A DNA stretch of 64,000 nt from a virus, in the IMG/VR virus record IMGVR_UViG_3300027749_000083, positions 17,742-81,741 of that record; one strand, written 5' to 3'. Numbering within the stretch: the first letter of the stretch is position 1; every line of letters begins with the position of its first letter. A program made the position numbers and the translations under genes. Under the pieces are notes generated by a model that saw nothing but the letters and a program-made list of their open reading frames with translations, had not been told where the DNA came from and did no database searches. Positions 1-7,107 of this stretch are shown here, piece by piece.

Positions 1-7
1 TAAATAT

Positions 8-319
8 GTGGAATGGAAACGAATGGATGATAGATTTTATGTCATTTCCATATATGATAAAGATGATGCTGGATTCGTTCTATTGAAAACGCCTGTTTCA
101 ATTAGTGAATATCCAAATGCGCAACCTTTTTCAGAACTAGTTAGAATTGAACACTATAATTATCCATCGTATGAAGAAAAGATATTCTCCAAATTAAAGT
201 TGGAAAATGGTGAGTCTTTATGGTGTTGGGACACTATTCAAGTTCTATCAGGTAGAGCCGGATTGATTATTGTTAAAGATGGTATGGTTACAAAAGTACA
301 AACACTTAGAATGGCATAA
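8..319 (+). CDS. Hypothetical protein, possibly incomplete at the left edge
   Basis: I do not recognise this 103-residue protein. It is acidic to neutral with no membrane segment or obvious motif. The frame is open to the left edge of the window, so the GTG at 8 may be internal; an in-frame ATG follows at 23. It lies at the head of a run of small same-strand genes typical of the early region of T4-like phages. Coding potential looks real: normal amino-acid mix and no competing frame. Confidence 0.55.
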   Translation: MEWKRMDDRFYVISIYDKDDAGFVLLKTPVSISEYPNAQPFSELVRIEHYNYPSYEEKIFSKLKLENGESLWCWDTIQVLSGRAGLIIVKDGMVTKVQTLRMA

Positions 320-321
320 TC

Positions 322-394
322 ATGAATATTTTTAATATCTTTAAAAGATAATGAAGAGATCACATCAGATGAAAGTTTTAAAAATCGCAAATGA
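322..394 (+). pseudogene. Small ORF (MNIFNIFK...) broken by an apparent -1 frameshift
   Basis: The ATG at 322 opens a 9-codon frame ending at 349-351. At the A4 tract 343-346 a -1 shift would join it to a frame reading KDNEEITSDESFKNRK and stopping at 392-394. The predicted joined product of about 24 residues resembles the start of the small protein at 6988 (MNVIKLFKDKF). Whether this is a decayed gene, a sequencing error in an A tract, or real slippage cannot be told from the sequence. Confidence 0.35.
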
Positions 395-651
395 AGCATT
401 ATCATATGAAGAAGAAAATTAGAGAAATATTAAATGCTATGGATTTAGACGGACCGATAGATTCCGTCATTAAGTCTCTTACAGAGTGGCAGGAATATTA
501 CACAACCAAAGGTTACAATGATATTTGTATCACACGTGGTTGTGTTTGGGATGGTGGTTATGATGAAATTAACCTCACAGGAGATAGACTTGAAACTGAC
601 AATGAATACAAAAAAGAATCAAGTATGAACAGATTCACACTGAACGTGTGA
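391..651 (+). CDS. Hypothetical protein, apparently truncated by frameshifts
   Basis: This 86-residue protein is unrecognised. Two features suggest it is only the middle of a longer gene. An ATG at 369 opens MKVLKIANEALSYEE in another frame, which would join this frame with a +1 shift near 408-417. At the A6 tract 610-615 a -1 shift would extend it into a highly charged lysine/glutamate-rich tail (RIKYEQIHTERVKK...) that ends at 741-743, overlapping the next gene as neighbouring genes do. The likely intact gene is therefore about 369-743. The start at 391 is uncertain. Confidence 0.45.
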   Translation: MKHYHMKKKIREILNAMDLDGPIDSVIKSLTEWQEYYTTKGYNDICITRGCVWDGGYDEINLTGDRLETDNEYKKESSMNRFTLNV

Positions 652-690
652 AAAAAGTTAATGATAAAAAATCAGAAACTGAGAAGAAAC

Positions 691-719
691 TTTACGAAAA
701 ACTGAAAAGGAAATATAAT
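691..719 (+). promoter_or_regulatory. Sigma70-like promoter TTTACG-N17-TATAAT
   Basis: A -35-like TTTACG at 691-696 is separated by exactly 17 bases from TATAAT at 714-719. It differs by one base from the TTTACA-N17 promoters at 2859, 4413, 8235 and 11012. The predicted transcript would start near 726, only about 5 bases before the ATG at 731. It overlaps the predicted charged tail of the preceding broken gene. Confidence 0.5.
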
Positions 720-730
720 ATAATAAATTT

Positions 731-1027
731 ATGCAAAACGTGACTAGATATGAACCTAATGATGAGTGGAGTATGGATGAAGCATCAACGGGTCGTTTTG
801 TTTCATATGACGATTATATGGAAATGAGTAATTATGCAGATCGGTTGGTTGCTCATAAAAATATGGTTTGTCTTCCCATGGATCTTCAAATTCTCAGAGA
901 ATCTAATTTAGCATTTGCCGTGGAGAATGAAGCACTTAGAAAAGAGATTGGTGAACTTAAAGAAAAATCTTTAGTTCATAAAGCTAGAGTAATGGGATTG
1001 CGAACAAAAATAAGACGAAACCTTTAA
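731..1027 (+). CDS. Hypothetical protein with RY-P / GxFV-YDD motif and coiled coil
   Basis: The 98-residue protein has an N-terminal motif (TRYEP..., then GRFVSYDDYMEM) followed by a heptad-like segment around residues 57-80 (VENEALRKEIGELKEK) that should form a coiled coil. The next gene has the same architecture (RYKP, GDYVLFTDH, then a leucine/glutamate heptad stretch), so the two look like paralogues. Small proteins of this layout are common in phage early regions, but I know of no proven function. It starts about 5 bases downstream of the predicted transcription start. Confidence 0.6.
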   Translation: MQNVTRYEPNDEWSMDEASTGRFVSYDDYMEMSNYADRLVAHKNMVCLPMDLQILRESNLAFAVENEALRKEIGELKEKSLVHKARVMGLRTKIRRNL

Positions 1028-1049
1028 CGGATTGGTATTGCAGATAATT

Positions 1050-1373
1050 ATGATTGATAACATCAAAAGATACAAGCCCCTTGATGGTACAATGATTTCC
1101 GATCCTAAAGGAGATTATGTTCTATTCACAGATCATGATAACCGTGTAGCTGATCTCATTGATGATTCGTATGTGACATATGGAATAAACCAATCCAAAG
1201 TAAAACTCATTTCATCTCTTGAAGCCGAAAATGAATTACTTCGAGCAGAGATTGCACAAATTCGAACAATCACAGAAATCAAGGGTTGTATATGTAAACG
1301 CAAATTTGTAAAACAGATTCCTTCATTGATTTTAGATCCATCTTTAATTCTTAAAGAAAAAACACATGAGTAA
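1050..1373 (+). CDS. Hypothetical protein, likely paralogue of the upstream gene
   Basis: The protein has about 107 residues from the ATG at 1050; a TTG at 1032 would add six residues but is less likely. N-terminal RYKP and GDYVLFTDH motifs match the upstream gene's RYEP and GRFVSYDDY. A short coiled coil (SSLEAENELLRAEIAQIRT) lies in the middle. The end overlaps the exonuclease start by 8 bases, which suggests translational coupling. Function unknown. Confidence 0.6.
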   Translation: MIDNIKRYKPLDGTMISDPKGDYVLFTDHDNRVADLIDDSYVTYGINQSKVKLISSLEAENELLRAEIAQIRTITEIKGCICKRKFVKQIPSLILDPSLILKEKTHE

Positions 1374-1974
1374 AGAAACCCCTTATAGTGGATATAAAAA
1401 CATATTCATTGACACAGAGACAACAGGTGTTGACAGAAAGTTGCACAATTTATTTCAGTTGTCTGGTATTATCACTGATCCTGATTTGAATGTTTTGGAA
1501 AAATTCGATTTTACATTTCGACCATTATCTTTAGAACATATTGATGCAGGCTCCACTGAAAAAACTGGAATGAGTCGTGAAAGACTAGAGAATCTCGAAA
1601 TGAGTGCAGGCGAAGCTTATCAGGAATTCGTTAAGATTCTATCACGTCATTGTAACAAATATGATAAAACTGATAAGATGCAAATGGTTGCTTATAATGC
1701 TTCATTTGATTCTGATTTCATTCGTGAATTTTTTGCTAAGAATGGTGATAACTATTTTGGATCTTGGTTTTGGGTACCAACTATTTGTGTAATGCAAGCC
1801 TCCGCTTGGTTTACTCAACGTGTGCGGGGGGCATTGCCTAATTTTAAGTTAGAGACTGTGTGTAAATCTGCAGGCATCAAATTTGAAGAAAGTGAAGCAC
1901 ATAATGCAATGTATGACGTTGAAAAAACCTTAGAACTATTTAAGTATATTAAAGAATATGTTCCAACTTTGTAG
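1366..1974 (+). CDS. DEDDh 3'-5' exonuclease (DnaQ-like / RNase T superfamily)
   Basis: The protein should hydrolyse DNA or RNA from the 3' end using two metal ions. The motifs are in order: ExoI FIDTETTG with D16 and E18, ExoII YNASFDSDF with D115, and ExoIII HNAMYD with H179 and D184. All five DEDDh residues are therefore present. At 202 residues it is a stand-alone exonuclease domain, not part of a polymerase. T4 has the unrelated-looking DexA in this role; this one is closer to DnaQ/oligoribonuclease-type enzymes. It overlaps the previous gene by 8 bases. The substrate cannot be inferred from the sequence. Confidence 0.88.
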   Translation: MSKETPYSGYKNIFIDTETTGVDRKLHNLFQLSGIITDPDLNVLEKFDFTFRPLSLEHIDAGSTEKTGMSRERLENLEMSAGEAYQEFVKILSRHCNKYDKTDKMQMVAYNASFDSDFIREFFAKNGDNYFGSWFWVPTICVMQASAWFTQRVRGALPNFKLETVCKSAGIKFEESEAHNAMYDVEKTLELFKYIKEYVPTL

Positions 1975-2064
1975 TTTTATCTTTATCACTCATAATGAAT
2001 TCCTACCATTAATCTGTGCATTTATGGTAATTCTATTATTTTCAAATGCAATTCTTAAATTGTA

Positions 2065-2472
2065 ATGGCAATTAACTTTTCAAGACTTGAGGAAATCGCA
2101 CGAGCCTTAAAACTTGGAGCTCAGACTGGTAAATCGTTTCATAGCACATTTGTATATCGAGGAAATAAGATGCTGTGTCTTGCGACCAATAATTACAACA
2201 AGCTACATCGACGACATAAGTTCACAGATTATATAAAGTCCAATGGAGATAATTATGTTGCATCATTACACTCAGAAATTTCATCATTAATTAAAATGGG
2301 ATTCAGTGATTGTTCCGATCTTTCATTTTATAACATTCGTATTGATAATAATGATCGTGCAGCAATTTCAAAACCATGTGAAAATTGTGCTAGAGTATTA
2401 TCGGGGGTCGGCTATAAGAATTTATGGTACTTTGATGGAGAAAAATATATAAAGGAAAAATGGAAATTATGA
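2065..2472 (+). CDS. Cytidine/deoxycytidylate deaminase-like protein
   Basis: The 135-residue protein carries a zinc-deaminase signature: H69-S-E71 (HxE, zinc ligand plus catalytic glutamate) and, 33 residues later, P104-C105-E-N-C108 (PCxxC, the other two zinc ligands). This is the core of the cytidine deaminase superfamily. It is shorter than T4 dCMP deaminase (193 residues) and lacks that enzyme's extra zinc site, so the substrate could be cytidine, deoxycytidine or a base in RNA/DNA. Its stop overlaps the ATG of the next gene (ATGA). Confidence 0.72.
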   Translation: MAINFSRLEEIARALKLGAQTGKSFHSTFVYRGNKMLCLATNNYNKLHRRHKFTDYIKSNGDNYVASLHSEISSLIKMGFSDCSDLSFYNIRIDNNDRAAISKPCENCARVLSGVGYKNLWYFDGEKYIKEKWKL

Positions 2473-2795
2473 AAAAAACCCAAGTTAAAGAGTTGGAAAA
2501 GAAAATTACTAATATTATAGAATCTTATCAGAGACTTAGTAAAGCTTGCCAAGCCGTAGTTGATGTTGGTGCAATGGATATAAATGGAGAACTATATGAA
2601 GCTATCTGGAGAAACTTCGATATTCTCTTGGATCTGACCGATATTGAAGGATGGATTTCCTGGTTCATTTTTGAAAATTCTTGTGGGATTGATGGCAAAA
2701 AAGCCAGATCAAGTGATCAATCTAAGCTAAGAAAGATTGAAAATCCTCGGGATTTGGCTAAAATGATCATGGAATCAGAGAAATTCAAAAAATAA
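2469..2795 (+). CDS. Hypothetical protein
   Basis: The ATG at 2469 overlaps the previous stop as ATGA and has an AAAGGA about 12 bases upstream. An ATG at 2460 is also in frame but too close to that site. The product (about 108 residues) is predicted mostly helical and charged, with a central WxxWFIFENSCG stretch. I recognise no family. It is probably coupled to the deaminase gene. Confidence 0.6.
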   Translation: MKKTQVKELEKKITNIIESYQRLSKACQAVVDVGAMDINGELYEAIWRNFDILLDLTDIEGWISWFIFENSCGIDGKKARSSDQSKLRKIENPRDLAKMIMESEKFKK

Positions 2796-2858
2796 GCGTT
2801 CATAACCCTTAATTTGCAACAGAATTCTATTATTTTCAGGTTTTACACACCTTTTTTG

Positions 2859-2887
2859 TTTACAAGTCATGGGTTTTAGTGTATATT
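2859..2887 (+). promoter_or_regulatory. Sigma70-like promoter TTTACA-N17-TATATT
   Basis: TTTACA (2859-2864) and TATATT (2882-2887) are 17 bases apart. The 35-base stretch including spacer and start region is nearly identical to the promoter at 4413-4441, down to the shared GTAAGGAA downstream. This rules out chance and marks a duplicated promoter cassette. The predicted transcript starts near 2894, giving a leader of about 25 nt to the ATG at 2919. Confidence 0.75.
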
Positions 2888-2918
2888 GAGCCCGTAAGGA
2901 AACCTCAAGCACAACACC

Positions 2919-3221
2919 ATGAATCCTAAAAAGACAACTATTGCAACTCTCAAATCGTTTGTCCGTAAAAATAGAGCAAATCTCTATATTAACGTTAAGT
3001 CTAAATTTGACGGAATGTATGACTCAGTGATGGAAAACGAAAATAGTGCATTTCATCCCGCCGCATCCGCCGGATCCAATATGATTGATTACACTTTAGG
3101 TATTTCGGGTGCCTGGATTTGTACGTCTGGCAATTACGTTACACCATATAATAATGGTGTATTTCAAGGATATTCTGTACTGAATTGCTGTGGAGAATTT
3201 ATTCTTGCAATTCCTGCCTAA
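2919..3221 (+). CDS. Hypothetical protein
   Basis: First gene after the promoter at 2859-2887, with an AAGGAAA-like site in the leader. The 100-residue product starts basic (MNPKKTTIATLKSFVRKNR), then becomes glycine/asparagine/tyrosine-rich with two cysteines near the end. No family recognised. Small basic-start early proteins often act on host functions, but nothing here shows that. Confidence 0.6.
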   Translation: MNPKKTTIATLKSFVRKNRANLYINVKSKFDGMYDSVMENENSAFHPAASAGSNMIDYTLGISGAWICTSGNYVTPYNNGVFQGYSVLNCCGEFILAIPA

Positions 3222-3245
3222 TTTCATTCTTAAGAAAACTACATT

Positions 3246-3488
3246 ATGAAAAATAGCACATACATCGTACTAGATAAAAATGGACAGGAAATAATCATCG
3301 AGGCTGATAGTCCTACATCAGCGCTTGGTAAATTTCTACATCGCCGTTTGGGCGCATCCTGGGGGCTAACACGGCAACCGAATGGGTGGATTATCGCTTC
3401 AAATAAAGGGGATAAAACATTAACACGAACTTATTATAAACTTCGGGAAGTTGATTATTCTCGGTTCGGCACTTACGCAAATTCCTAA
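3246..3488 (+). CDS. Hypothetical protein
   Basis: The 80-residue protein has alternating hydrophobic and polar residues in its N-terminal half (TYIVLDKNGQEIIIEADSPT), consistent with a small beta-rich domain. A helix and a basic C-terminal half follow. It is in the same predicted operon as the preceding gene, 24 bases downstream. No family recognised. Confidence 0.6.
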   Translation: MKNSTYIVLDKNGQEIIIEADSPTSALGKFLHRRLGASWGLTRQPNGWIIASNKGDKTLTRTYYKLREVDYSRFGTYANS

Positions 3489-3499
3489 AAAGAAATTAT

Positions 3500-3600
3500 A
3501 TGGATCAAGATGATAAAATTATGTTGTTGGCCGCTCTCTGATCACACTGATCACATTCGGGCTCTTTTTTATAGGTCTTGCAATTCTTCATTATAACTAA
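3500..3600 (+). pseudogene. Small single-membrane-span gene split by a frameshift
   Basis: The ATG at 3500 reads MDQDDKIMLLAAL and stops at 3539-3541. In the -1 frame, the codon starting at 3538 continues as LITLITFGLFFIGLAILHYN and stops at 3598-3600, four bases before the next ATG. Joined, these make a typical 30-35 residue phage protein with an acidic N-terminus and one membrane helix. The join lies in a CTCTCT run. This could be a real lesion, an indel error, or slippage. Confidence 0.45.
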
Positions 3601-3603
3601 CTC

Positions 3604-3882
3604 ATGAAACCAAACCGTTTTTTCATTAAGGTTAAAGATCCCGAGCGTGTAGAACCATCCAAATTTCAAGGTTATATTCCAGAAATGATAACAGTTGAAA
3701 AAGATACTATCTATGCGGCGATTCAATCTATTTCTAATTGCCTTGAACACACCAAAGAATGTCTTATTATTCATGATAGGGATCTTGGCCGGAGTACTCG
3801 TAAAAATAGTGAATGGGCTAAAGTTCTTGAACAAGATAGCGAACAAGCTGCGAACACACTGGAACTGCTTAAGGCTCTATGA
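3604..3882 (+). CDS. Hypothetical protein
   Basis: 92 residues, starting basic (MKPNRFFIKVKDPERV) and becoming helical and acidic (EQDSEQAANTLELLKAL). The stop overlaps the next ATG as ATGA, implying coupled translation. No family recognised. A 113-codon antisense ORF over the same region is a shadow. Confidence 0.6.
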   Translation: MKPNRFFIKVKDPERVEPSKFQGYIPEMITVEKDTIYAAIQSISNCLEHTKECLIIHDRDLGRSTRKNSEWAKVLEQDSEQAANTLELLKAL

Positions 3883-4103
3883 CTCTCATTGAAAAAATAA
3901 CGTCTTATAATAGTTGGTGTCGAGGATTAGAAGATAACTTAAAGTTTACACCAACTGAAATCGGTTTATTTCTTGATGAAGCTTGTACTCAACTTGAAAA
4001 CCTTCAAAATGCTGTTGATGACGCAGCAGATCTGTTTCAAGAAATTATGCTCCAAAACTATTATTTAAGTAAATATGAAAATAAAAGCAGTAAAAGTAAT
4101 TGA
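3879..4103 (+). CDS. Hypothetical helical protein
   Basis: 74 residues, almost entirely predicted helix and acidic, with heptad-like hydrophobic spacing around EACTQLENLQNAVDDAADLF. ATGA overlap with the preceding gene. No recognisable family. Its end overlaps the small ORF at 4075. Confidence 0.6.
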   Translation: MTLIEKITSYNSWCRGLEDNLKFTPTEIGLFLDEACTQLENLQNAVDDAADLFQEIMLQNYYLSKYENKSSKSN

Positions 4104-4176
4104 AAGTTCCGATTGGGATAGATTGGTAGAAAAAAGTTTAAATTTGCACATTCTAAGAATTAAAGCCCAAATCTAG
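4075..4176 (+). CDS. Small hypothetical protein (33 aa)
   Basis: ATG at 4075, overlapping the end of the preceding gene by 29 bases, stop at 4174-4176. The product (starts MKIKAVKVIESSDWDRLVEK) has a believable amphipathic composition and fills space that would otherwise be empty. Overlap with the upstream gene is the normal arrangement here. Function unknown. Confidence 0.4.
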   Translation: MKIKAVKVIESSDWDRLVEKSLNLHILRIKAQI

Positions 4177-4215
4177 AGCATATTTGAGTTTGTTATGGGT
4201 ATTTACCCGTAAATT

Positions 4216-4243
4216 GAGAAATTCACGATTTTATGAATTTCTC
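4216..4243. other. Perfect 9-bp hairpin in an intergenic region
   Basis: GAGAAATTC (4216-4224) and GAATTTCTC (4235-4243) are perfectly complementary around a 10-base loop. No T run follows, so this is not an ordinary terminator. It could be an operator or an RNA element. It sits between the small gene ending at 4176 and the terminator at 4279. Confidence 0.4.
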
Positions 4244-4278
4244 GGAATATAACCCATTGATTTGCAATGAGTTATGAA

Positions 4279-4306
4279 ATCGGAAATGACGATTTTCCGG
4301 TTTTTT
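4279..4306 (+). terminator. Rho-independent terminator
   Basis: Stem ATCGGAAA / TTTCCGGT (one G-T pair) around a 7-base loop, followed by six T (4301-4306). It ends the operon starting at about 2894 and precedes the promoter at 4413. Confidence 0.65.
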
Positions 4307-4391
4307 CGTATTCTCTGGCAAAACCATTAAATCGAGTGTTTTTTAATGAATATCCGTAACCAATTGATTTGCAATGGATTAAAATTATTTT

Positions 4392-4410
4392 CGCATTTTA
4401 TGCGCTTTTT
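4392..4410 (+). terminator. Short hairpin plus T run abutting a promoter
   Basis: CGCAT (4392-4396) pairs with ATGCG (4400-4404), followed by C and five T. The T run ends two bases before the -35 box at 4413. It may insulate the promoter from upstream readthrough. A stem this short would be a weak terminator. Confidence 0.4.
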
Positions 4411-4412
4411 CG

Positions 4413-4441
4413 TTTACAAGTTTCAGGTTTTAGTGTATATT
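4413..4441 (+). promoter_or_regulatory. Sigma70-like promoter TTTACA-N17-TATATT
   Basis: TTTACA (4413-4418), 17-base spacer, TATATT (4436-4441). The spacer end GGTTTTAGTG and the downstream GTAAGGAA match the promoter at 2859-2887. The predicted start near 4448 gives a leader of about 19 nt containing AAGGA, 12 bases before the ATG at 4467. This is one of the few believable ribosome-binding sites in the window. Confidence 0.75.
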
Positions 4442-4466
4442 GATTTCGTAAGGAATACCACAAATT

Positions 4467-4577
4467 ATGATTAGTCCATCTCAAATTGAAATCGAAGTTG
4501 CAGTAATCTTTTATTCTGCTCTTGCAATTGTTACCGTGATTCTTGGAGTTATTCTTAACAAAATTGCAGACATTTAA
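4467..4577 (+). CDS. Small membrane protein (36 aa)
   Basis: The ATG at 4467 follows an AAGGA site and the promoter at 4413. The product begins MISPSQIEIEV and then has one hydrophobic helix (residues about 11-31), ending in a short polar tail. It is likely inserted in the inner membrane. Its layout (acidic start plus one span) is like the split gene at 3500-3600. Function unknown. Confidence 0.55.
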   Translation: MISPSQIEIEVAVIFYSALAIVTVILGVILNKIADI

Positions 4578-4581
4578 TATT

Positions 4582-4977
4582 ATGATTACAAAAATGACGC
4601 TTGAAACTATTCTTCCTCCCAAGGATGAAACTATTACGATCACCTGATATCTAACACGGCCGGAAAGAATCCTGCGCGGTAATGATACACTCGTGAGTAT
4701 GATTCTCTCGAATTTCAACCACGGAGACACTGTACATTTTAGTTTTTATCGAAGTAGATTCCGTGTGCTGCGTTCTAAAAATTCGGCGTATATTCAGCAA
4801 GATGATGATTTACCACAATATACGAATCTATATCAATTCAAGCTGTTTCTATTATCTTTTGATATTATTACTCTCATGAGAATTTCAAAACTGATTTCAA
4901 AGAATCATCTTGATATGCATGCCCAAAATAAACAAAAGCTGAAATTTCGAGTAATTAATTCTACGGGTTATGCTTAA
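4582..4977 (+). pseudogene. Hypothetical gene interrupted by an in-frame TGA
   Basis: The ATG at 4582 reads MITKMTLETILPPKDETITIT, then TGA at 4645-4647, then continues in the same frame as YLTRPERILRGNDTLVSM and on to a stop at 4977. The text after the TGA looks coding, and no ATG exists until 4699 (GTG at 4693). Reading the TGA as tryptophan gives one continuous protein of about 131 residues. Options are a nonsense mutation, readthrough, or two separate ORFs with the second starting at 4693/4699. Most other genes here end in ordinary stops, including TGA, so recoding of the whole genome is unlikely. Confidence 0.5.
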
Positions 4978-5005
4978 ATTTAAGAATTTATCTAATCTAT
5001 AATAT

Positions 5006-6982
5006 ATGAACTATCAAGAAAAAATCTCCTTGTATTTAAAGGCCAAACATACTTATTATTCCGGATATCCAATTATGTCGGATCCACAATTCGATGAGTT
5101 GGAAGAAGAAATTCGAGAATTTAATCCAGGAGAACCGGCTCTGAACCAAGTTGGTACTTCAATTTTTAAATCTGATTCTGTAAAAACTAAGCATCAGATT
5201 CATATGGGGTCTCAGGAGAAAGTTCATACATTCGAAGAACTCTTGAACTGGAAGAAAAATCGGCGTAATACAGATTGTTTCCATGTATCATATAAGGCTG
5301 ATGGTGGATCACTCGCCCTATATTACAAGAAGGGTAATCTGGTTTCTGGAGTTACACGAGGAGATGGTATTGAAGGAGAAGATATTTCAATTCAAGCCGG
5401 AAACTTTCAAGGAGTTCCTCTTAGGCTTCCATATGAAATTGATGTGGCAATTCGGTGTGAGGCTGTAACCACTCTTGAAGATTGGCCTAAAGCTGATCCT
5501 CTTATAAGTAGTAATCCGCGAGCTGTCGCCAACGGAATTCTAGGTCGTGACGATTCTGCGAAGTCTCAATATATTACAGCTCTTGCATTCGACATTGATT
5601 TTCTATCCAAATCTGATAAAGATCAATTCGAGTTGAATACAGTTTCAGATCAGATGTCATTTCTCAGGACTCTTGGATTTACGACAGTTCCGGGTCAGGG
5701 AAATTTAACTCTTGAAGAAGTTCATGTATTCTATAATAAAGTGAAGGAATTGCGTGATGCTGATAAGCTTCCGTTTTGGATTGATGGAACGATAATTCAA
5801 TACGATTTTATATCAACACAGAAAGCGCTTGGTATTGGAAATGATCGTAAGCCAAAAGGACAGGTAGCTTGGAAGTTTCCCGCTGAGAAGTGTATCAGTA
5901 CACTTAATTCAGTGGAATGGCAGGTGGGAAGTTCTGGCGCAATTTGTCCGGTTGCAATGATTGAAGCTGTGCGCATCGGCGGCTCTACTGTAAAAAAAGC
6001 GTCATTAGCTAATATCGCCAATATTAAAACTCTTGGAGCCTTTATTGGAGCTAAGGTTGAAGTTGTAAAAGCTGGTGATATTATTCCACAGATTATCTCC
6101 GTGGTATCTGAATTTGATCCTTCAATTCAGGTTCATATAGAAATTCCTAAGGTATGTCCGGTATGTGGTCATCCTCTAAGCCATCGGAAAAATACAAGTG
6201 GAAATGATTCGGTTGTATTATTCTGTGAAAATATTAAATGTGACGCGCAAATTTCAGGGAAGATTAAACGATTTGTATCTTCTCGAAATATTCTAGGGCT
6301 TGGTGATTCTATCATTAATGCGCTTGTGTCCAACGAATTTGTTTATACCGTTCCAGATTTATATAAGCTTACTCCGAAAATGATTGAGAATATGCTCATG
6401 GATGGAGATGGACGCGTAAGGTTAGGACTCACTCGTGCCACTAATATTTGCGAAGAGATTGCAAAGAAAGGAACTGAAATGACTCTTCCAGAATTTCTTG
6501 GTGCATTTGGCACGAGGTCGCTGGGTGTACGCAAAGCTACCCTAATGATTGAAGGAAATCCAGAACTTGAAAATATTGAGCATTGGTTCGATAATAGTCT
6601 TTTGAATGAAGACTTTGCACGAAAAGCTGGGGTACCTAATGTAGGGAAAACAATTCTTAAAGCATTAAAGGATCAAGAAAGTATTTTACGACAAACTCTG
6701 AAATATATCACACTAATAACAAACAAAAAAACGAATACAATTAATATGAATAAAAAAACTGTATGCATTACGGGTCGACTTCTTAGCGGAAAAAAGAAGC
6801 ATGAATATGCAGAGCCTCTTGCAAAGACCGGTTATGAACTTGTAGATTCTTTGAAAGCCGATGTTGACTATCTCGTGGTTTCTAATATTGATGATAAACC
6901 TTCAAGTAAGATTAAAAATGCTATTAAGTGGGGAATTCCGATTATTGATGAAGACGCCCTTATCAAAATGGTTGAAGGTTGA
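5006..6982 (+). CDS. ligA: NAD+-dependent DNA ligase (LigA)
   Basis: Seals nicks in DNA using NAD+. Domains in order: Ia (NMN-binding, residues about 1-60); adenylation domain with active-site K97 in KADG, E152 and K290 in WKFP; OB fold (about 300-375); four-cysteine zinc finger (C384, C387, C407, C412); helix-hairpin-helix region; C-terminal BRCT domain (about 581-658). At 658 residues it is full length, like bacterial LigA. T4 itself uses an ATP-dependent ligase (gp30), so this is a different solution to the same task, probably acquired from a bacterium long ago since its base composition matches its neighbours. The residues needed for activity appear intact. No Shine-Dalgarno site. Confidence 0.95.
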   Translation: MNYQEKISLYLKAKHTYYSGYPIMSDPQFDELEEEIREFNPGEPALNQVGTSIFKSDSVKTKHQIHMGSQEKVHTFEELLNWKKNRRNTDCFHVSYKADGGSLALYYKKGNLVSGVTRGDGIEGEDISIQAGNFQGVPLRLPYEIDVAIRCEAVTTLEDWPKADPLISSNPRAVANGILGRDDSAKSQYITALAFDIDFLSKSDKDQFELNTVSDQMSFLRTLGFTTVPGQGNLTLEEVHVFYNKVKELRDADKLPFWIDGTIIQYDFISTQKALGIGNDRKPKGQVAWKFPAEKCISTLNSVEWQVGSSGAICPVAMIEAVRIGGSTVKKASLANIANIKTLGAFIGAKVEVVKAGDIIPQIISVVSEFDPSIQVHIEIPKVCPVCGHPLSHRKNTSGNDSVVLFCENIKCDAQISGKIKRFVSSRNILGLGDSIINALVSNEFVYTVPDLYKLTPKMIENMLMDGDGRVRLGLTRATNICEEIAKKGTEMTLPEFLGAFGTRSLGVRKATLMIEGNPELENIEHWFDNSLLNEDFARKAGVPNVGKTILKALKDQESILRQTLKYITLITNKKTNTINMNKKTVCITGRLLSGKKKHEYAEPLAKTGYELVDSLKADVDYLVVSNIDDKPSSKIKNAIKWGIPIIDEDALIKMVEG

Positions 6983-6987
6983 GTTTT

Positions 6988-7107
6988 ATGAATGTAATTA
7001 AATTGTTTAAAGATAAGTTTAACAACAAATCTGAGGAATCTCAGGTTGTAGTTGATAGTGTTTGGGCTTTTAAAAAGCCTAATGATCTCAAACAAACTAT
7101 ATTATGA
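6988..7107 (+). CDS. Small hypothetical protein (39 aa)
   Basis: ATG at 6988, five bases after the ligase stop; stop TGA at 7105-7107 overlaps the next ATG (ATGA). The product begins MNVIKLFKDKF and is charged. The start resembles the broken ORF at 322, suggesting a small family of short phage proteins. Function unknown. Confidence 0.5.
   Translation: MNVIKLFKDKFNNKSEESQVVVDSVWAFKKPNDLKQTIL

Noticed and set aside
3505-3846. 113-codon minus-strand ORF
   Set aside because: Antisense to the better supported plus-strand gene at 3604-3882 and to the split gene at 3500.
4998-5003. TATAAT just before ligA as a promoter
   Set aside because: It ends two bases from the ATG, so transcription would start inside the gene, and I see no -35 at 17 bases.
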